DNA of 64,000 nt from JAOAPY01 sp041492185 (GTDB lineage Bacteria > Acidobacteriota > Blastocatellia > Pyrinomonadales > Pyrinomonadaceae). This document shows positions 8,125-17,048 of the stretch, one piece after another. The stretch spans positions 77,975-141,974 of the forward strand of contig JBGPWL010000001.1 of assembly GCA_041492185.1 (NCBI GenBank), given 5' to 3'. The notes beneath the pieces are model-generated. The model did no database searches. It saw only the letters and a list, made by a program, of their open reading frames with translations, and was not told where the DNA came from. The number at the start of each line of letters is the position of its first letter. Within the stretch, counting starts at the first letter, position 1. The position numbers were made by a program, and so were the translations under genes.

Positions 8125-9579
8125 ATGAACTTAACGTCAACCGAAAAAACACTGAACTTCGATCTGGACTTGGTCGCGACGACAGGATGTCAGCGAGCAC
8201 GGGAGTCAGAGAGAGCTGGTGATTATGAAGGCGCTCGCGCTCATCTCTCACCTTTCTGGCAGGTTATCGGCGAGGGGCCCAGGCTTGAGGGATTGCAGCC
8301 CAGTACTCAGGCGGAGGTCTTGTTAAGAGCTGGAGTCCTGTCAGGCTGGCTCGGCAGTGCCCGACAGATCGACAATTCGCAGGAATTCGCCAAAGATCTG
8401 ATCGGACAAGCGATTCGCAGATTTGACTCGCTGCGCGACTTTGAGAAAGTAGCCGAGAGCCAAACTGATTTGGCGATCTGTTATTGGCGTGAAGGAGCAA
8501 TGGACGAAGCGCGTGTCTGGTTTGCTCAGGCGCTCGTTCATGCGGTGGAACCACTGAACCGAGCTCGGGTTTTGATTAACAGTACAACCGTTGAGATCTC
8601 TTCGGACCGCCTCGACGAAGCGTTGAACTTGCTGCAGCAGACGGCGCCTTTACTCGAAGGACCAAGCGACCACGCAAGCTACGGGCGCTACTACATGCAA
8701 CTGGCGCTCGTTTTCAAACGAAAGGGCGGGGCGGAGAATCTTGATCGTGCGCTAATCGAGAATGCTGCTGCCAGCTTCCATCTTGAACAGGCCGGGCACA
8801 CGCGCTATCTCGCCCGCGTTGAAAACAACATTGGCTTCATTCAACTGCAACTCACGCGCTACGACCACGCACTCGAGCACTTGGATAGAGCGCGTCGGAT
8901 CTTCAACGAGCTAAAAGACAGCGGCAGCGTCGCCCAGGTTAACGAAACGCGCGCCCGCGTGTTTTTGTCGCAGCAACGTTATGCTGACGCCGAGAATGCG
9001 GCGATCGCCGCAGTCAGGACACTCGAACACGGAGGAGAGCAATCGCTTTTGGCTGAAGCCTTAACGACTCACGGTACGGCACTCGCCCGAATCCAAAATT
9101 ATCAAGCCGCGTGCGACACTTTGCAGCGGGCCGTAAACCTCGCGGAGACTGCCGGCGATCCCGTATGCGCGGTCCGCGCGCGCCTGGTCATGATTGAGGA
9201 GCTTCAGCATTTTCTGCCAGCCCGCGAAATGGTGAATTCTTACCTGGAAGCCGATCGATCCATAGGAGCGTCGCCCGACGCTGAGACTGTTAACCGACTG
9301 CGTGCGGCTGCTCGCAGCATTATTGGCGAGGCGCCCAAGACGAGTTTGCCGAAGGCCGGCGCTTTTCTGTCGGCCGGTTCTTTGAAGGAGGCGGTTAGAC
9401 GTTACGAAGCAGACTTGATAACTGACGCGATGACTCAGGCTGGTGGCCAGCTCACGCGTACGGCGCGATTGCTCGGCATCTCACATCAGGGACTCGGCGA
9501 GATACTTAAGTCGCGCCACAAAGAGCTGCGCAAGACGCCGCTAAAGCCACGCCGACGTTCAATCATTAAGAAGTGGTGA
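8125..9579 (+). CDS. Cytoplasmic TPR-repeat protein with C-terminal Fis-type HTH (regulator)
   Basis: 484 residues without a signal peptide or membrane segment. About residues 20-400 are tandem tetratricopeptide-like helix pairs (for example YARVENNIG-, RYDHALEHLDRARRIF- and NYQAACDTLQRAVNLA-like units). The last 70 residues contain a Fis/NtrC-type helix-turn-helix (about 433-462) with QLTRTARLLGISHQGLGEIL and then a very basic tail. The domain order resembles a peptide-sensing TPR regulator with a DNA-binding domain moved to the C-terminus. There is no AAA+ domain, so it is not a sigma54 activator. The AAAGGTAGG site before the ATG at 8125 supports the start. It is divergent from the secreted peptide gene. 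Confidence 0.75.
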   Translation: MNLTSTEKTLNFDLDLVATTGCQRARESERAGDYEGARAHLSPFWQVIGEGPRLEGLQPSTQAEVLLRAGVLSGWLGSARQIDNSQEFAKDLIGQAIRRFDSLRDFEKVAESQTDLAICYWREGAMDEARVWFAQALVHAVEPLNRARVLINSTTVEISSDRLDEALNLLQQTAPLLEGPSDHASYGRYYMQLALVFKRKGGAENLDRALIENAAASFHLEQAGHTRYLARVENNIGFIQLQLTRYDHALEHLDRARRIFNELKDSGSVAQVNETRARVFLSQQRYADAENAAIAAVRTLEHGGEQSLLAEALTTHGTALARIQNYQAACDTLQRAVNLAETAGDPVCAVRARLVMIEELQHFLPAREMVNSYLEADRSIGASPDAETVNRLRAAARSIIGEAPKTSLPKAGAFLSAGSLKEAVRRYEADLITDAMTQAGGQLTRTARLLGISHQGLGEILKSRHKELRKTPLKPRRRSIIKKW

Positions 9580-9650
9580 GTCGAGACAGTTCGGATTACT
9601 GAGCTGCGTGAGTCGCTCGCAGAAATGAACCGACTCAACACGCTGTTTCG

Positions 9651-11360
9651 CTACATCCCCTTGTAATCAGGCCCTCCGCCGCCTTCCGGCGTGACCCAGT
9701 TGATTATCTGATACGGATCCATGATGTCGCACGTCTTACAGTGCACGCAGTTTGAGAAGTTAATCTGCAAACGACGCCTGCCGTTTCCGCCGTCGTCAAC
9801 CATTTCGTAAACTGCCGCCGGACAAAAGCGCTGACAAGGATTTCCATACTCTTCCACACAGCGCGTCGCGCAGATGTTTGTATCGAGCACGTGCAGGTGC
9901 ACGGGTTGATCTTCGTCATGACTCACGGCGGCGTGATAGACGTCGGTCAATTTACTGAACGTGAGCTTTTCGTCAAAGCGCAAGCCATCGTAACGCTGCT
10001 CGAGCTTGTCGCCGTGATAGCCAAACGCGGAAAGTTTCTTCATCTCCTCATGGCCCGCCTCGGCCTTTGTTCGATCGAAGACTCCCCAAGCCCGCCCGCC
10101 GGTGATGAACTGGAATCCCGCGTTCACCAATCCGAGCCAGCGCCCCTGCTGAAACGCCGCGTGAAAATTTCTCACCTTCCGCAATTCGGGAATAATCCAG
10201 CTCTCATTGATCAATTGCTCGTAGCGCTGTAGTTGTTTACCGGAAAAGTCATTAGCGATCAGCGCTTCAAGGATCGCTTCCGCAGCGAGCATTCCACTCT
10301 TGATTGCCGCATGAATTCCCTTCAAACGTTGTGAGTTAAGGAAGCCGGCGCAATCCCCGACCAATAGCACGCCGTCTGCGTAAAGCTTTGGCATTGCGAA
10401 ATAACCGCCGGCCACGATTGTTTTCGCGCCGTAGCGGATCATCCTGCCACCTTCGAGCAACTTCGCCACAAACGGATGCTGCTTGAAGCGTTGGAACTCG
10501 GCGTGCGGATCGAGCAAAGGATCGTGATAGTCGAGGCCGGTCACATAACCAAGATTGAGAATGCGATTCTGCATCCCGTAAATCCAGCCGCCGCCATAGG
10601 TCCGCGAATCGGAAGGAAAGCCAAGCGTGTGTGTGACACGTCCGGCCGGATAGCGATCGTCCGGCAGCTCCCACAATTCTTTTACTCCAATACTATAAAC
10701 CTGCGGCTCGCGCCCTTCGTCAAGATGAAGGCGTTGGATAAGTTGTTTCGCCAGCGAGCCGCGCGGGCCTTCCCCCAACACGGTGACTTTCGCACGCAAG
10801 TGCACACCGGGTTCGTAGTTGTCTTTCGGCTTCCCTTCCTTGTCAACGCCTTTATCGCCCGTCCGCACGCCGATGACCTGATCGGTTTCGTCATAAAGCA
10901 TTTCTGCCCCGGGAAACTCGGGAAAGACGTTGACGCCAACCTCTTCACACTTTTCGCCCAGCCACGCGGTCAGCTTATTCAGCGAGACGATGTAGTAGCC
11001 ATGATTCCTGAGCGGTGGCGGCGTGATCGGCGACCGGATCGCCTGCTTCTGCGTCAAGTACAGAAAGTAATCTTCTTTAACTCGTGATTCGAGTGGCGCG
11101 CCTTGTTCGACGAAATCCGGTATCAGTTCCTTCAATCCTTTAGGATCCATCACCGCGCCCGACAAAATGTGCGCACCGACGCTTGCACCCTTTTCGATCA
11201 CGGCGATTTCGATGTCTCTCAGCGATTCACCCTGCCGCTCGCCTTTTGCCACAGCCTCGTTGTGTCGCTTCACGAGCCGCGCAAGGTGATAAGCTCCGCT
11301 GAGGTTCGCAGGGCCGGCGCCCACGAACACAACGTCGAATTCCAGAGTTTCGCGTTCCAT
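9651..11360 (-). CDS. Electron transfer flavoprotein-ubiquinone oxidoreductase
   Basis: 569 residues; passes electrons from reduced ETF (beta-oxidation, amino acid breakdown) to the membrane quinone pool. The N-terminal FAD site is VVFVGAGPANLSGAYHLA. The C-terminal 4Fe-4S ligands are spread over CVEEYGNPCQRFCP and NCVHCKTCDIMDP, and the typical C-terminal GGGGPDYKGM is present. It starts best at ATG 11360 with AAGGA upstream; a TTG lies one codon earlier. It is transcribed alone and converges on the TPR regulator. A perfect 20-bp palindrome sits 26 bases upstream of the start. Confidence 0.95.
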   Translation of the reverse strand: MERETLEFDVVFVGAGPANLSGAYHLARLVKRHNEAVAKGERQGESLRDIEIAVIEKGASVGAHILSGAVMDPKGLKELIPDFVEQGAPLESRVKEDYFLYLTQKQAIRSPITPPPLRNHGYYIVSLNKLTAWLGEKCEEVGVNVFPEFPGAEMLYDETDQVIGVRTGDKGVDKEGKPKDNYEPGVHLRAKVTVLGEGPRGSLAKQLIQRLHLDEGREPQVYSIGVKELWELPDDRYPAGRVTHTLGFPSDSRTYGGGWIYGMQNRILNLGYVTGLDYHDPLLDPHAEFQRFKQHPFVAKLLEGGRMIRYGAKTIVAGGYFAMPKLYADGVLLVGDCAGFLNSQRLKGIHAAIKSGMLAAEAILEALIANDFSGKQLQRYEQLINESWIIPELRKVRNFHAAFQQGRWLGLVNAGFQFITGGRAWGVFDRTKAEAGHEEMKKLSAFGYHGDKLEQRYDGLRFDEKLTFSKLTDVYHAAVSHDEDQPVHLHVLDTNICATRCVEEYGNPCQRFCPAAVYEMVDDGGNGRRRLQINFSNCVHCKTCDIMDPYQIINWVTPEGGGGPDYKGM

Positions 11361-11386
11361 CAATCAGTCCTTCCAAAATTCATGTG

Positions 11387-11406
11387 AAATGAATGGCCAT
11401 TCATTT
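11387..11406. promoter_or_regulatory. Perfect 20-bp palindrome upstream of ETF-QO (TetR/FadR-like operator)
   Basis: AAATGAATGGCCATTCATTT is its own reverse complement. The TGAATG...CATTCA core resembles operators of TetR-type fatty-acid regulators such as Bacillus FadR. Its position before a beta-oxidation-linked gene suits that role, which is an inference. Confidence 0.6.
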
Positions 11407-11516
11407 TTGTTCCAGTATAGCAAATGCGTTCATTCTCTCTAAGCTCAACGGGGGCCGGTCGCCCCCGAAATTTCTTTCAATCATCACGCCCACTCGGTGT
11501 AAACTCACACTTCACC

Positions 11517-12335
11517 ATGCGAATAAGAATTCCCAGACTGAACCGAAAGACTATCGGCGTCGCTGCACTTTTAGTGGCGTCAGCGCTGTCTGTCGGCGTC
11601 ATGCGTTCCACGGTTCGCAAAGGGTGTTTGTCAGAAGGATCGAATGCGAGTTCTGTCGCACGCCTTTCTGCTGTGCCTCCCATCATTCTCTGGGCTTGGG
11701 AGCGTCCGGAGCAGCTTGATTTCATCGATCCAACACGCGTAGGCGTGGCTTTTCTATCCCAGACGCTTTACCTGCGTGGTGACCAGGTCGTGGCGCAGCC
11801 GCGCCGGCAACCACTCAACGTGCCCTCGGGTACGAGACTGATCGCCGTCACGCGCATCGAAGTCGATCGCTCCCCTGCTCTTTCAAGCGAACAGATTAAC
11901 CGCGTCGTCCAGAAAATTGGTGAGGTTGCCCGATCGCCGGAGGTCATCGGCGTACAGGTTGATTTCGACGCCACACGCTCTCAGCAAAAGTTTTATCACG
12001 ATATGTTGGTGGCGTTGCGGCGCGCGCTCCCAGGCTCAACCGGTCTCTCAATTACCGCGCTGGCCTCATGGTGCCAGGGCGATAACTGGATGAGCGATCT
12101 GCCGCTGGATGAAGCCGTGCCTATGTTGTTTCGCATGGGAATCGAGCGGAGGCAAATCCTCTCGCAACTTTCTTCGGGAGCGAATTTCAATTCAACTCTC
12201 TGCCGCAACAGCGCGGGAATCTCGACCGACGAACCGCTGACGTTCATTCCCAGGAGCGCGCGGATCTATGTTTTTAACACGAAGCCATGGTCATCAAGTG
12301 CCATGCAGAAAGTTATGGAGACTTATCAACGATGA
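11517..12335 (+). CDS. DUF3142-like protein, membrane-anchored or secreted
   Basis: 272 residues from the ATG at 11517; an earlier in-frame start at 11424 would add 31 residues before the signal anchor and is less likely. A hydrophobic N-terminal segment (TIGVAALLVASALSVGV) suggests export. The body has a TIM-barrel-like pattern with IILWAWERPEQL, VIGVQVDFDATRSQ and TGLSITALASWCQGDNW, resembling DUF3142, a family of unknown function. The stop overlaps the start of the next gene (ATGA), so the two are translationally coupled and probably act together. Confidence 0.65.
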   Translation: MRIRIPRLNRKTIGVAALLVASALSVGVMRSTVRKGCLSEGSNASSVARLSAVPPIILWAWERPEQLDFIDPTRVGVAFLSQTLYLRGDQVVAQPRRQPLNVPSGTRLIAVTRIEVDRSPALSSEQINRVVQKIGEVARSPEVIGVQVDFDATRSQQKFYHDMLVALRRALPGSTGLSITALASWCQGDNWMSDLPLDEAVPMLFRMGIERRQILSQLSSGANFNSTLCRNSAGISTDEPLTFIPRSARIYVFNTKPWSSSAMQKVMETYQR

Positions 12336-14623
12336 ACAGTCGAACCGTATGCGCCATCGCCTTGATGGGCGTTCTTCTTTTGAGCTCTCAGCCGTCGCTC
12401 GCCTGCGGTCCATTCTCGCTGGATGCAGTATTCACCTTCACCGTCCATCCTGAGTATCCGTTGGATAGTTTTGCGGGCGGCAAGATCGGCGTCATTGAAC
12501 CAAGCCATGCGCGTTCATATCTTTTTGTCGCTTATCGTTATCTCAACGGCGCCAGCTTCAATGCGGAGGAGCAGAAAGCCCTGGTCGAACTATGGCATGA
12601 CCGTCTGGACTTTACCTGGCCCGAGTATGACCAGGAATGGCCCAAGCCCTGGCTCGCAGCGCGACAGAAAGTTCCCGGCGTCACGCCGGCGCCAACGATC
12701 AGCGTCGATCGCCATCGTGAAAAGCCCAACGAGTACGAAACGTATCTCAATTGCCAGAAGGACGCTTTTGAAACCGCGGCTGCCACACTCGAAGCACGTA
12801 TCAAGGAGTTTGGGGCCGAGAGCGCTGAGATCAAAGACTGGGTTTCAGCCCAGGATCAGGTCTTCGCCAATTGTTCTGAGGGGCAACATCTTCCCGGCGC
12901 CGCGACTGCTGAAGCTCCCCCGCTGCTTCGCTCGGACAGAAGCTATCAAATCGCGGCGGCAAACTTCTACTCCGGCAACTTCGATGAAGCACAAAAACTC
13001 TTCGTCGCAATCTCGGACGACAACAGCTCTCCATGGCGCCAGACTGCGCAATACCTCGTCGCTCGCACACTAATTCGCAAGGCGAGCCTCGGTCCAAAGG
13101 AAGGAAGAGATACCGCGCTGGGCCAGGCCGAGGAGCAATTGAGAAAGATTATCGGTGATCAGAAGCTCGCGTCCACACATCTTGCGGCAGCGCGCTTGCT
13201 GAATCTCGTACGTGTGCGACTCCATCCTGAGGAGAAGCTGCACGAGCTGGCGCATTCGTTGTTGCGGAAGGAACAGAATGAGAGGCTGAAACAGGATCTT
13301 TGGGACTACACAATTTTGCTCGACGGCTTTATCGGCGATGATGATTCCAGCAAGAAGAGAGAACTGCCGGCAAGTCTCACGCAGGACGATCTGACGGATT
13401 GGCTAGCTACGATCCAAGCCTCCGACTCCGGCTCACTCAATCATGCGATTACCAAATGGCAACAGCAACGTTCCGTTGCCTGGCTCGTCGCGGCACTGGG
13501 AAAGATAGACGGTCATCACGCGAAGGTCGCAGAATTAGTTTCAACAGGCGCAAAGATCGGCCCCGACTCCCCTGCGTTTCCTTCGGTCAGCTTTCACACG
13601 ATTCGCCTGGCCATAGAATCGGGAAAGCTCGATCAGGCCCGTACGCGACTGGACGAGATCCTCGCCAAGCACAAATCGCGTCTTCCCACTTCGTCAGTCA
13701 ATCTCTTCTTGGGTCAACGCATGATGCTGGCGACGGATCTAGGAGAGTTTCTTACTTTTGCTCAACGCGTGCCAGCCGCTTTTAGTTGGAACGACGACGG
13801 TCGCGAGATCCCCGCAGAAGCTTCCGAGGTCGGAGAAGACATCAAGACTATGCAAGGTCAAAAACTCTTCGACCTGGATGGCGCCGAAATACTAAACAAG
13901 AGAATCCCGCTCGCTATTTTGAAAGAGGCCGCAATGAGCGATGTGTTACCGGTGCATTTGCGCCGCGACGTCGCCCAGGCAGCGTGGATTAGAGCGATCC
14001 TTTTGAACGACTATAAGACTGCCAAAGAGTTGGTGCCTACTCTGAATCGTCTCGTTCCCCAGATGCGCTTGCTGCTCGCGGAGTATGCGCAGGCGCAGCA
14101 AGCCGACGCGACAAAGTTTTCGGCTCTCTACCTTTGGTTGAAGTTTCCCGGAGTAGAACCAGTGGTTGATGCAGGCGTCGGTCGTCGAACGCAACTTAAC
14201 CAGCAGGAATCATTTCGCGATAATTGGTGGTGCTCGTCGGCTATCTCTCCTGAGGTCGCCGGAGAGTCTGAAAGCGAGCAGACTCAAGGCGCGACCGCAC
14301 GCCCGATCACGGCAAGGACTGACGCTAATGCCCTCTCGTTCGTGTCAACTGCCCAGAGGGACGCAGCCGCCAGGGAACACAATCAGTTGAAGGCGCTGGG
14401 TGCGGCGCCCAACTATCTCTGCCGTGAGGTAATTGCCTGGGCGACAAAGAGCCCGAGCGACCCGCGCGTCCCCGAAGCGCTACATCTTGCCGTCAGAACG
14501 ACTCGCTATGGTTGCACCGACAAAGAAACGGCCCGGTGGTCCAAAGCTGCGTTTGATTTGCTTCATCGCCGTTATCCCGCAAGCCCGTGGGCAAAGAAAA
14601 CTCCATACTGGTTCAAAGATTGA
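12332..14623 (+). CDS. Large secreted CGPF protein with TPR-like helical repeats
   Basis: 763 residues from the ATG at 12332, which overlaps the DUF3142 stop codon. The signal peptide ends in a lipobox-like LSSQPSLAC followed by GPF, so it may be a lipoprotein. A short conserved head (HPEYPLDSFAGGKIGVIEP) precedes several hundred residues of alpha-helical, TPR/Sel1-like repeats (for example SYQIAAANFYSGNFDEAQKLF). No enzyme motif is visible. Coupling to the DUF3142 gene implies a joint envelope role, unknown at present. Confidence 0.65.
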   Translation: MNSRTVCAIALMGVLLLSSQPSLACGPFSLDAVFTFTVHPEYPLDSFAGGKIGVIEPSHARSYLFVAYRYLNGASFNAEEQKALVELWHDRLDFTWPEYDQEWPKPWLAARQKVPGVTPAPTISVDRHREKPNEYETYLNCQKDAFETAAATLEARIKEFGAESAEIKDWVSAQDQVFANCSEGQHLPGAATAEAPPLLRSDRSYQIAAANFYSGNFDEAQKLFVAISDDNSSPWRQTAQYLVARTLIRKASLGPKEGRDTALGQAEEQLRKIIGDQKLASTHLAAARLLNLVRVRLHPEEKLHELAHSLLRKEQNERLKQDLWDYTILLDGFIGDDDSSKKRELPASLTQDDLTDWLATIQASDSGSLNHAITKWQQQRSVAWLVAALGKIDGHHAKVAELVSTGAKIGPDSPAFPSVSFHTIRLAIESGKLDQARTRLDEILAKHKSRLPTSSVNLFLGQRMMLATDLGEFLTFAQRVPAAFSWNDDGREIPAEASEVGEDIKTMQGQKLFDLDGAEILNKRIPLAILKEAAMSDVLPVHLRRDVAQAAWIRAILLNDYKTAKELVPTLNRLVPQMRLLLAEYAQAQQADATKFSALYLWLKFPGVEPVVDAGVGRRTQLNQQESFRDNWWCSSAISPEVAGESESEQTQGATARPITARTDANALSFVSTAQRDAAAREHNQLKALGAAPNYLCREVIAWATKSPSDPRVPEALHLAVRTTRYGCTDKETARWSKAAFDLLHRRYPASPWAKKTPYWFKD

Positions 14624-14718
14624 GGGATGTCCGCCCGGTCTTTTGGCTCACCCGCTGAGAGTTCTCGTGCTTCTTCCACCTTTCTTTGACCACTCTGTAG
14701 AATGAGATCGAATTTCGA

Positions 14719-16794
14719 ATGAGCGAAGCGAAACATACCAACCGCCTAATCAAGGAAACCAGTCCTTACCTGCTCCAGCACGCGCACAACCCCGTGGACT
14801 GGTTCGCCTGGAGCGAGGAAGCATTTGAGCAAGCGCGGCGCGAAGATAAGCCTGTTCTCTTGAGCATCGGTTATTCAGCTTGTCACTGGTGCCACGTTAT
14901 GGAGCATGAATCGTTTGAGAACGAAGAGATCGCGAAGCTCATGAATGCGAGTTTCGTCAACATCAAAGTGGATCGCGAGGAGCGTCCGGATCTGGATCAA
15001 ATCTACATGAACGCCGTCCAGATGATGACGCAACACGGCGGCTGGCCCATGACGGTCTTCCTCACTCCGGAAGGCGTGCCGTTTTATGGCGGGACTTATT
15101 TTCCGCCGGAGGACCGTCACAACATGCCCGGCTTCCCCCGCGTCCTTCTCAGCGTCGCGGAAGCTTATCGCAAGCAACCTGATGAAGTAACGCGCACCGC
15201 CGTCTCGATGCTCGGAGAGTTGCGGCGCTTGAATGTAGCGCGCGAGTCCAATGAACTACTCTCAAACGATCTCCTGGACGCCGCGTATCGCGGCATTATC
15301 AAAAGCTACGATTCGTCGAATGGTGGTTTTGGCGGCGCGCCAAAGTTCCCGCCGGCGATGACTCTGGAATTTTTGCTCCGTATTCACCACCGAACTGGAA
15401 GACAAGACGCGCTGGAAATCGTAAAGCATACGTGTCGGAAGATGGCCCAGGGAGGTATCTACGATCAACTAGGTGGCGGGTTTCACCGCTACGCGACCGA
15501 CGCCAAATGGCTGGTCCCCCATTTTGAGAAGATGCTTTACGACAACGCTCTACTATCTCGACTCTACTTGCACCTTTACCAGGTTACCGGTGATGCGTCA
15601 GTCCGAAGAGTTGCGGAACAGACGCTCGATTACGTTGCGCGCGAGATGACCGACGCGCAGGGCGGGTTCTACTCGACGCAGGACGCGGACTCCGAGGGTC
15701 ACGAAGGAAAGTTCTTCGTCTGGACCATTGAAGAGATAGAGGAGGTGTTGGGAGCGGGAGACAGTTCGCTATTCTGCACCTACTTCAATGTAACGCACGC
15801 GGGAAACTTCGAAGACAAGAACATCTTCAACGTTACGCGTTCAGACGAGGAGCTAGCAGCGACGGAAAATATTTCGGTTGAAAATCTGCTCGATAGGATC
15901 AACCTAGGTGCGCAGAAGCTTTTCGCTGCTCGCGAGCAGCGGATCAAGCCTGGTCGTGATGAAAAAATTCTGACGGCATGGAACGGCCTCATGCTGGCTG
16001 GTTTTGCTGAAGCGGCCGCGATTTTCGATCGCCGTGACTATGCACAACTTGCTCGGACCAATGCTCGCTTCCTGCTCGACAACCTGCGACGCAACGGATT
16101 GCTCCTGCGCTCCTATAAAGATGGACAGGCGAAACTCAATGGCTATCTCGAAGACTATGCATTTCTGATTGATGGACTCTTATCTCTCTTCGAAGCAACT
16201 GGCGAGTTCAACTGGTTCGAAGAAGCTGCCGTCCTAACGCATACGATGATTGAGGAGTTTTGGGATGAAGAGGATGGTGGCTTCTACTTTACCGGTAAGA
16301 GTCACGAAACGCTCATTGTTCGCACAAAGGATTACTTCGACAATGCGACTCCGTCCGGAAATTCGGTGGCTGCCGACGTTCTCTTGCGACTCGCCTTATT
16401 AACTGACAATGACGACTACCGGCGGCGCGCAACCACGGTTCTACGGCTGATTGCCGAACCATTGCAACGATATCCTTCGGCATTTGGCCGGGCGCTTTCC
16501 GCTCTCGATTTCTATCTTTCGTCCCCCAAGGAAATTGCGATTCTCGGCGATCCTGGATCAGCTGATACATTGTCGCTGCAACACGAGGTCTGGAAGCGTT
16601 ACCTTCCAAACAAAGTGCTCGCTCAGGCGTCGCCAGCCAGCAATCAAGTGGCTGATGTGATACCCCTTGTGCGGGACCGAGATCTCCGTGATGGACGCTC
16701 AACGGCCTTTGTATGTGAGCACTATACCTGTCGCCAGCCCGTCACGGACGCCGACGAGCTCGCTGCCCAACTTTCGTCGGCGCAGGCATTCTGA
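14719..16794 (+). CDS. DUF255 / YyaL-type thioredoxin-domain protein
   Basis: 691 residues, the normal size for the family. The N-terminal thioredoxin-like domain (about 1-160) begins NRLIKETSPYLLQHAHNPVDW and carries the CHWCH active-site motif in GYSACHWCHVMEHESF. The rest is an (alpha/alpha)6 barrel like those of glycan epimerases (for example GGFYSTQDADSEGHEGKFFVW and DEKILTAWNGLMLAGFAEA). The human relative is SPATA20. The true substrate of the family is unknown. It lies 95 bases after the preceding gene on the same strand. Confidence 0.9.
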   Translation: MSEAKHTNRLIKETSPYLLQHAHNPVDWFAWSEEAFEQARREDKPVLLSIGYSACHWCHVMEHESFENEEIAKLMNASFVNIKVDREERPDLDQIYMNAVQMMTQHGGWPMTVFLTPEGVPFYGGTYFPPEDRHNMPGFPRVLLSVAEAYRKQPDEVTRTAVSMLGELRRLNVARESNELLSNDLLDAAYRGIIKSYDSSNGGFGGAPKFPPAMTLEFLLRIHHRTGRQDALEIVKHTCRKMAQGGIYDQLGGGFHRYATDAKWLVPHFEKMLYDNALLSRLYLHLYQVTGDASVRRVAEQTLDYVAREMTDAQGGFYSTQDADSEGHEGKFFVWTIEEIEEVLGAGDSSLFCTYFNVTHAGNFEDKNIFNVTRSDEELAATENISVENLLDRINLGAQKLFAAREQRIKPGRDEKILTAWNGLMLAGFAEAAAIFDRRDYAQLARTNARFLLDNLRRNGLLLRSYKDGQAKLNGYLEDYAFLIDGLLSLFEATGEFNWFEEAAVLTHTMIEEFWDEEDGGFYFTGKSHETLIVRTKDYFDNATPSGNSVAADVLLRLALLTDNDDYRRRATTVLRLIAEPLQRYPSAFGRALSALDFYLSSPKEIAILGDPGSADTLSLQHEVWKRYLPNKVLAQASPASNQVADVIPLVRDRDLRDGRSTAFVCEHYTCRQPVTDADELAAQLSSAQAF

Positions 16795-16844
16795 GAGACT
16801 GATGGTCTTCAAACCGATCAGCCCCAGCTCACACGCGAAAACTC

Positions 16845-16873
16845 TTGACTCCAAACCCTTAAAAGCGTTATCT
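16845..16873 (+). promoter_or_regulatory. Candidate promoter upstream of the HD-GYP/GGDEF gene
   Basis: TTGACT (16845-16850), 17 bases and TTATCT (16868-16873). The -10 hexamer is imperfect. It would give a leader of about 170 bases before the ATG at 17049. Nothing else is seen in the 254-base spacer. Confidence 0.35.
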
Positions 16874-17048
16874 TTAGCTCGTGATAAACAACGTTGGCCC
16901 TTGCTGGCGGTATTTATCCTCCTAAAAGCTTTACTTGCCAACCCGGCATCCGACTTCGTTCACGCTCCGAAACTGCAAACGGGAATTAGTTTTCCATCAG
17001 CTTTTGAAACCCTGCGTTCGACATAACGCCAAGCTCAGTAAGCCAATT

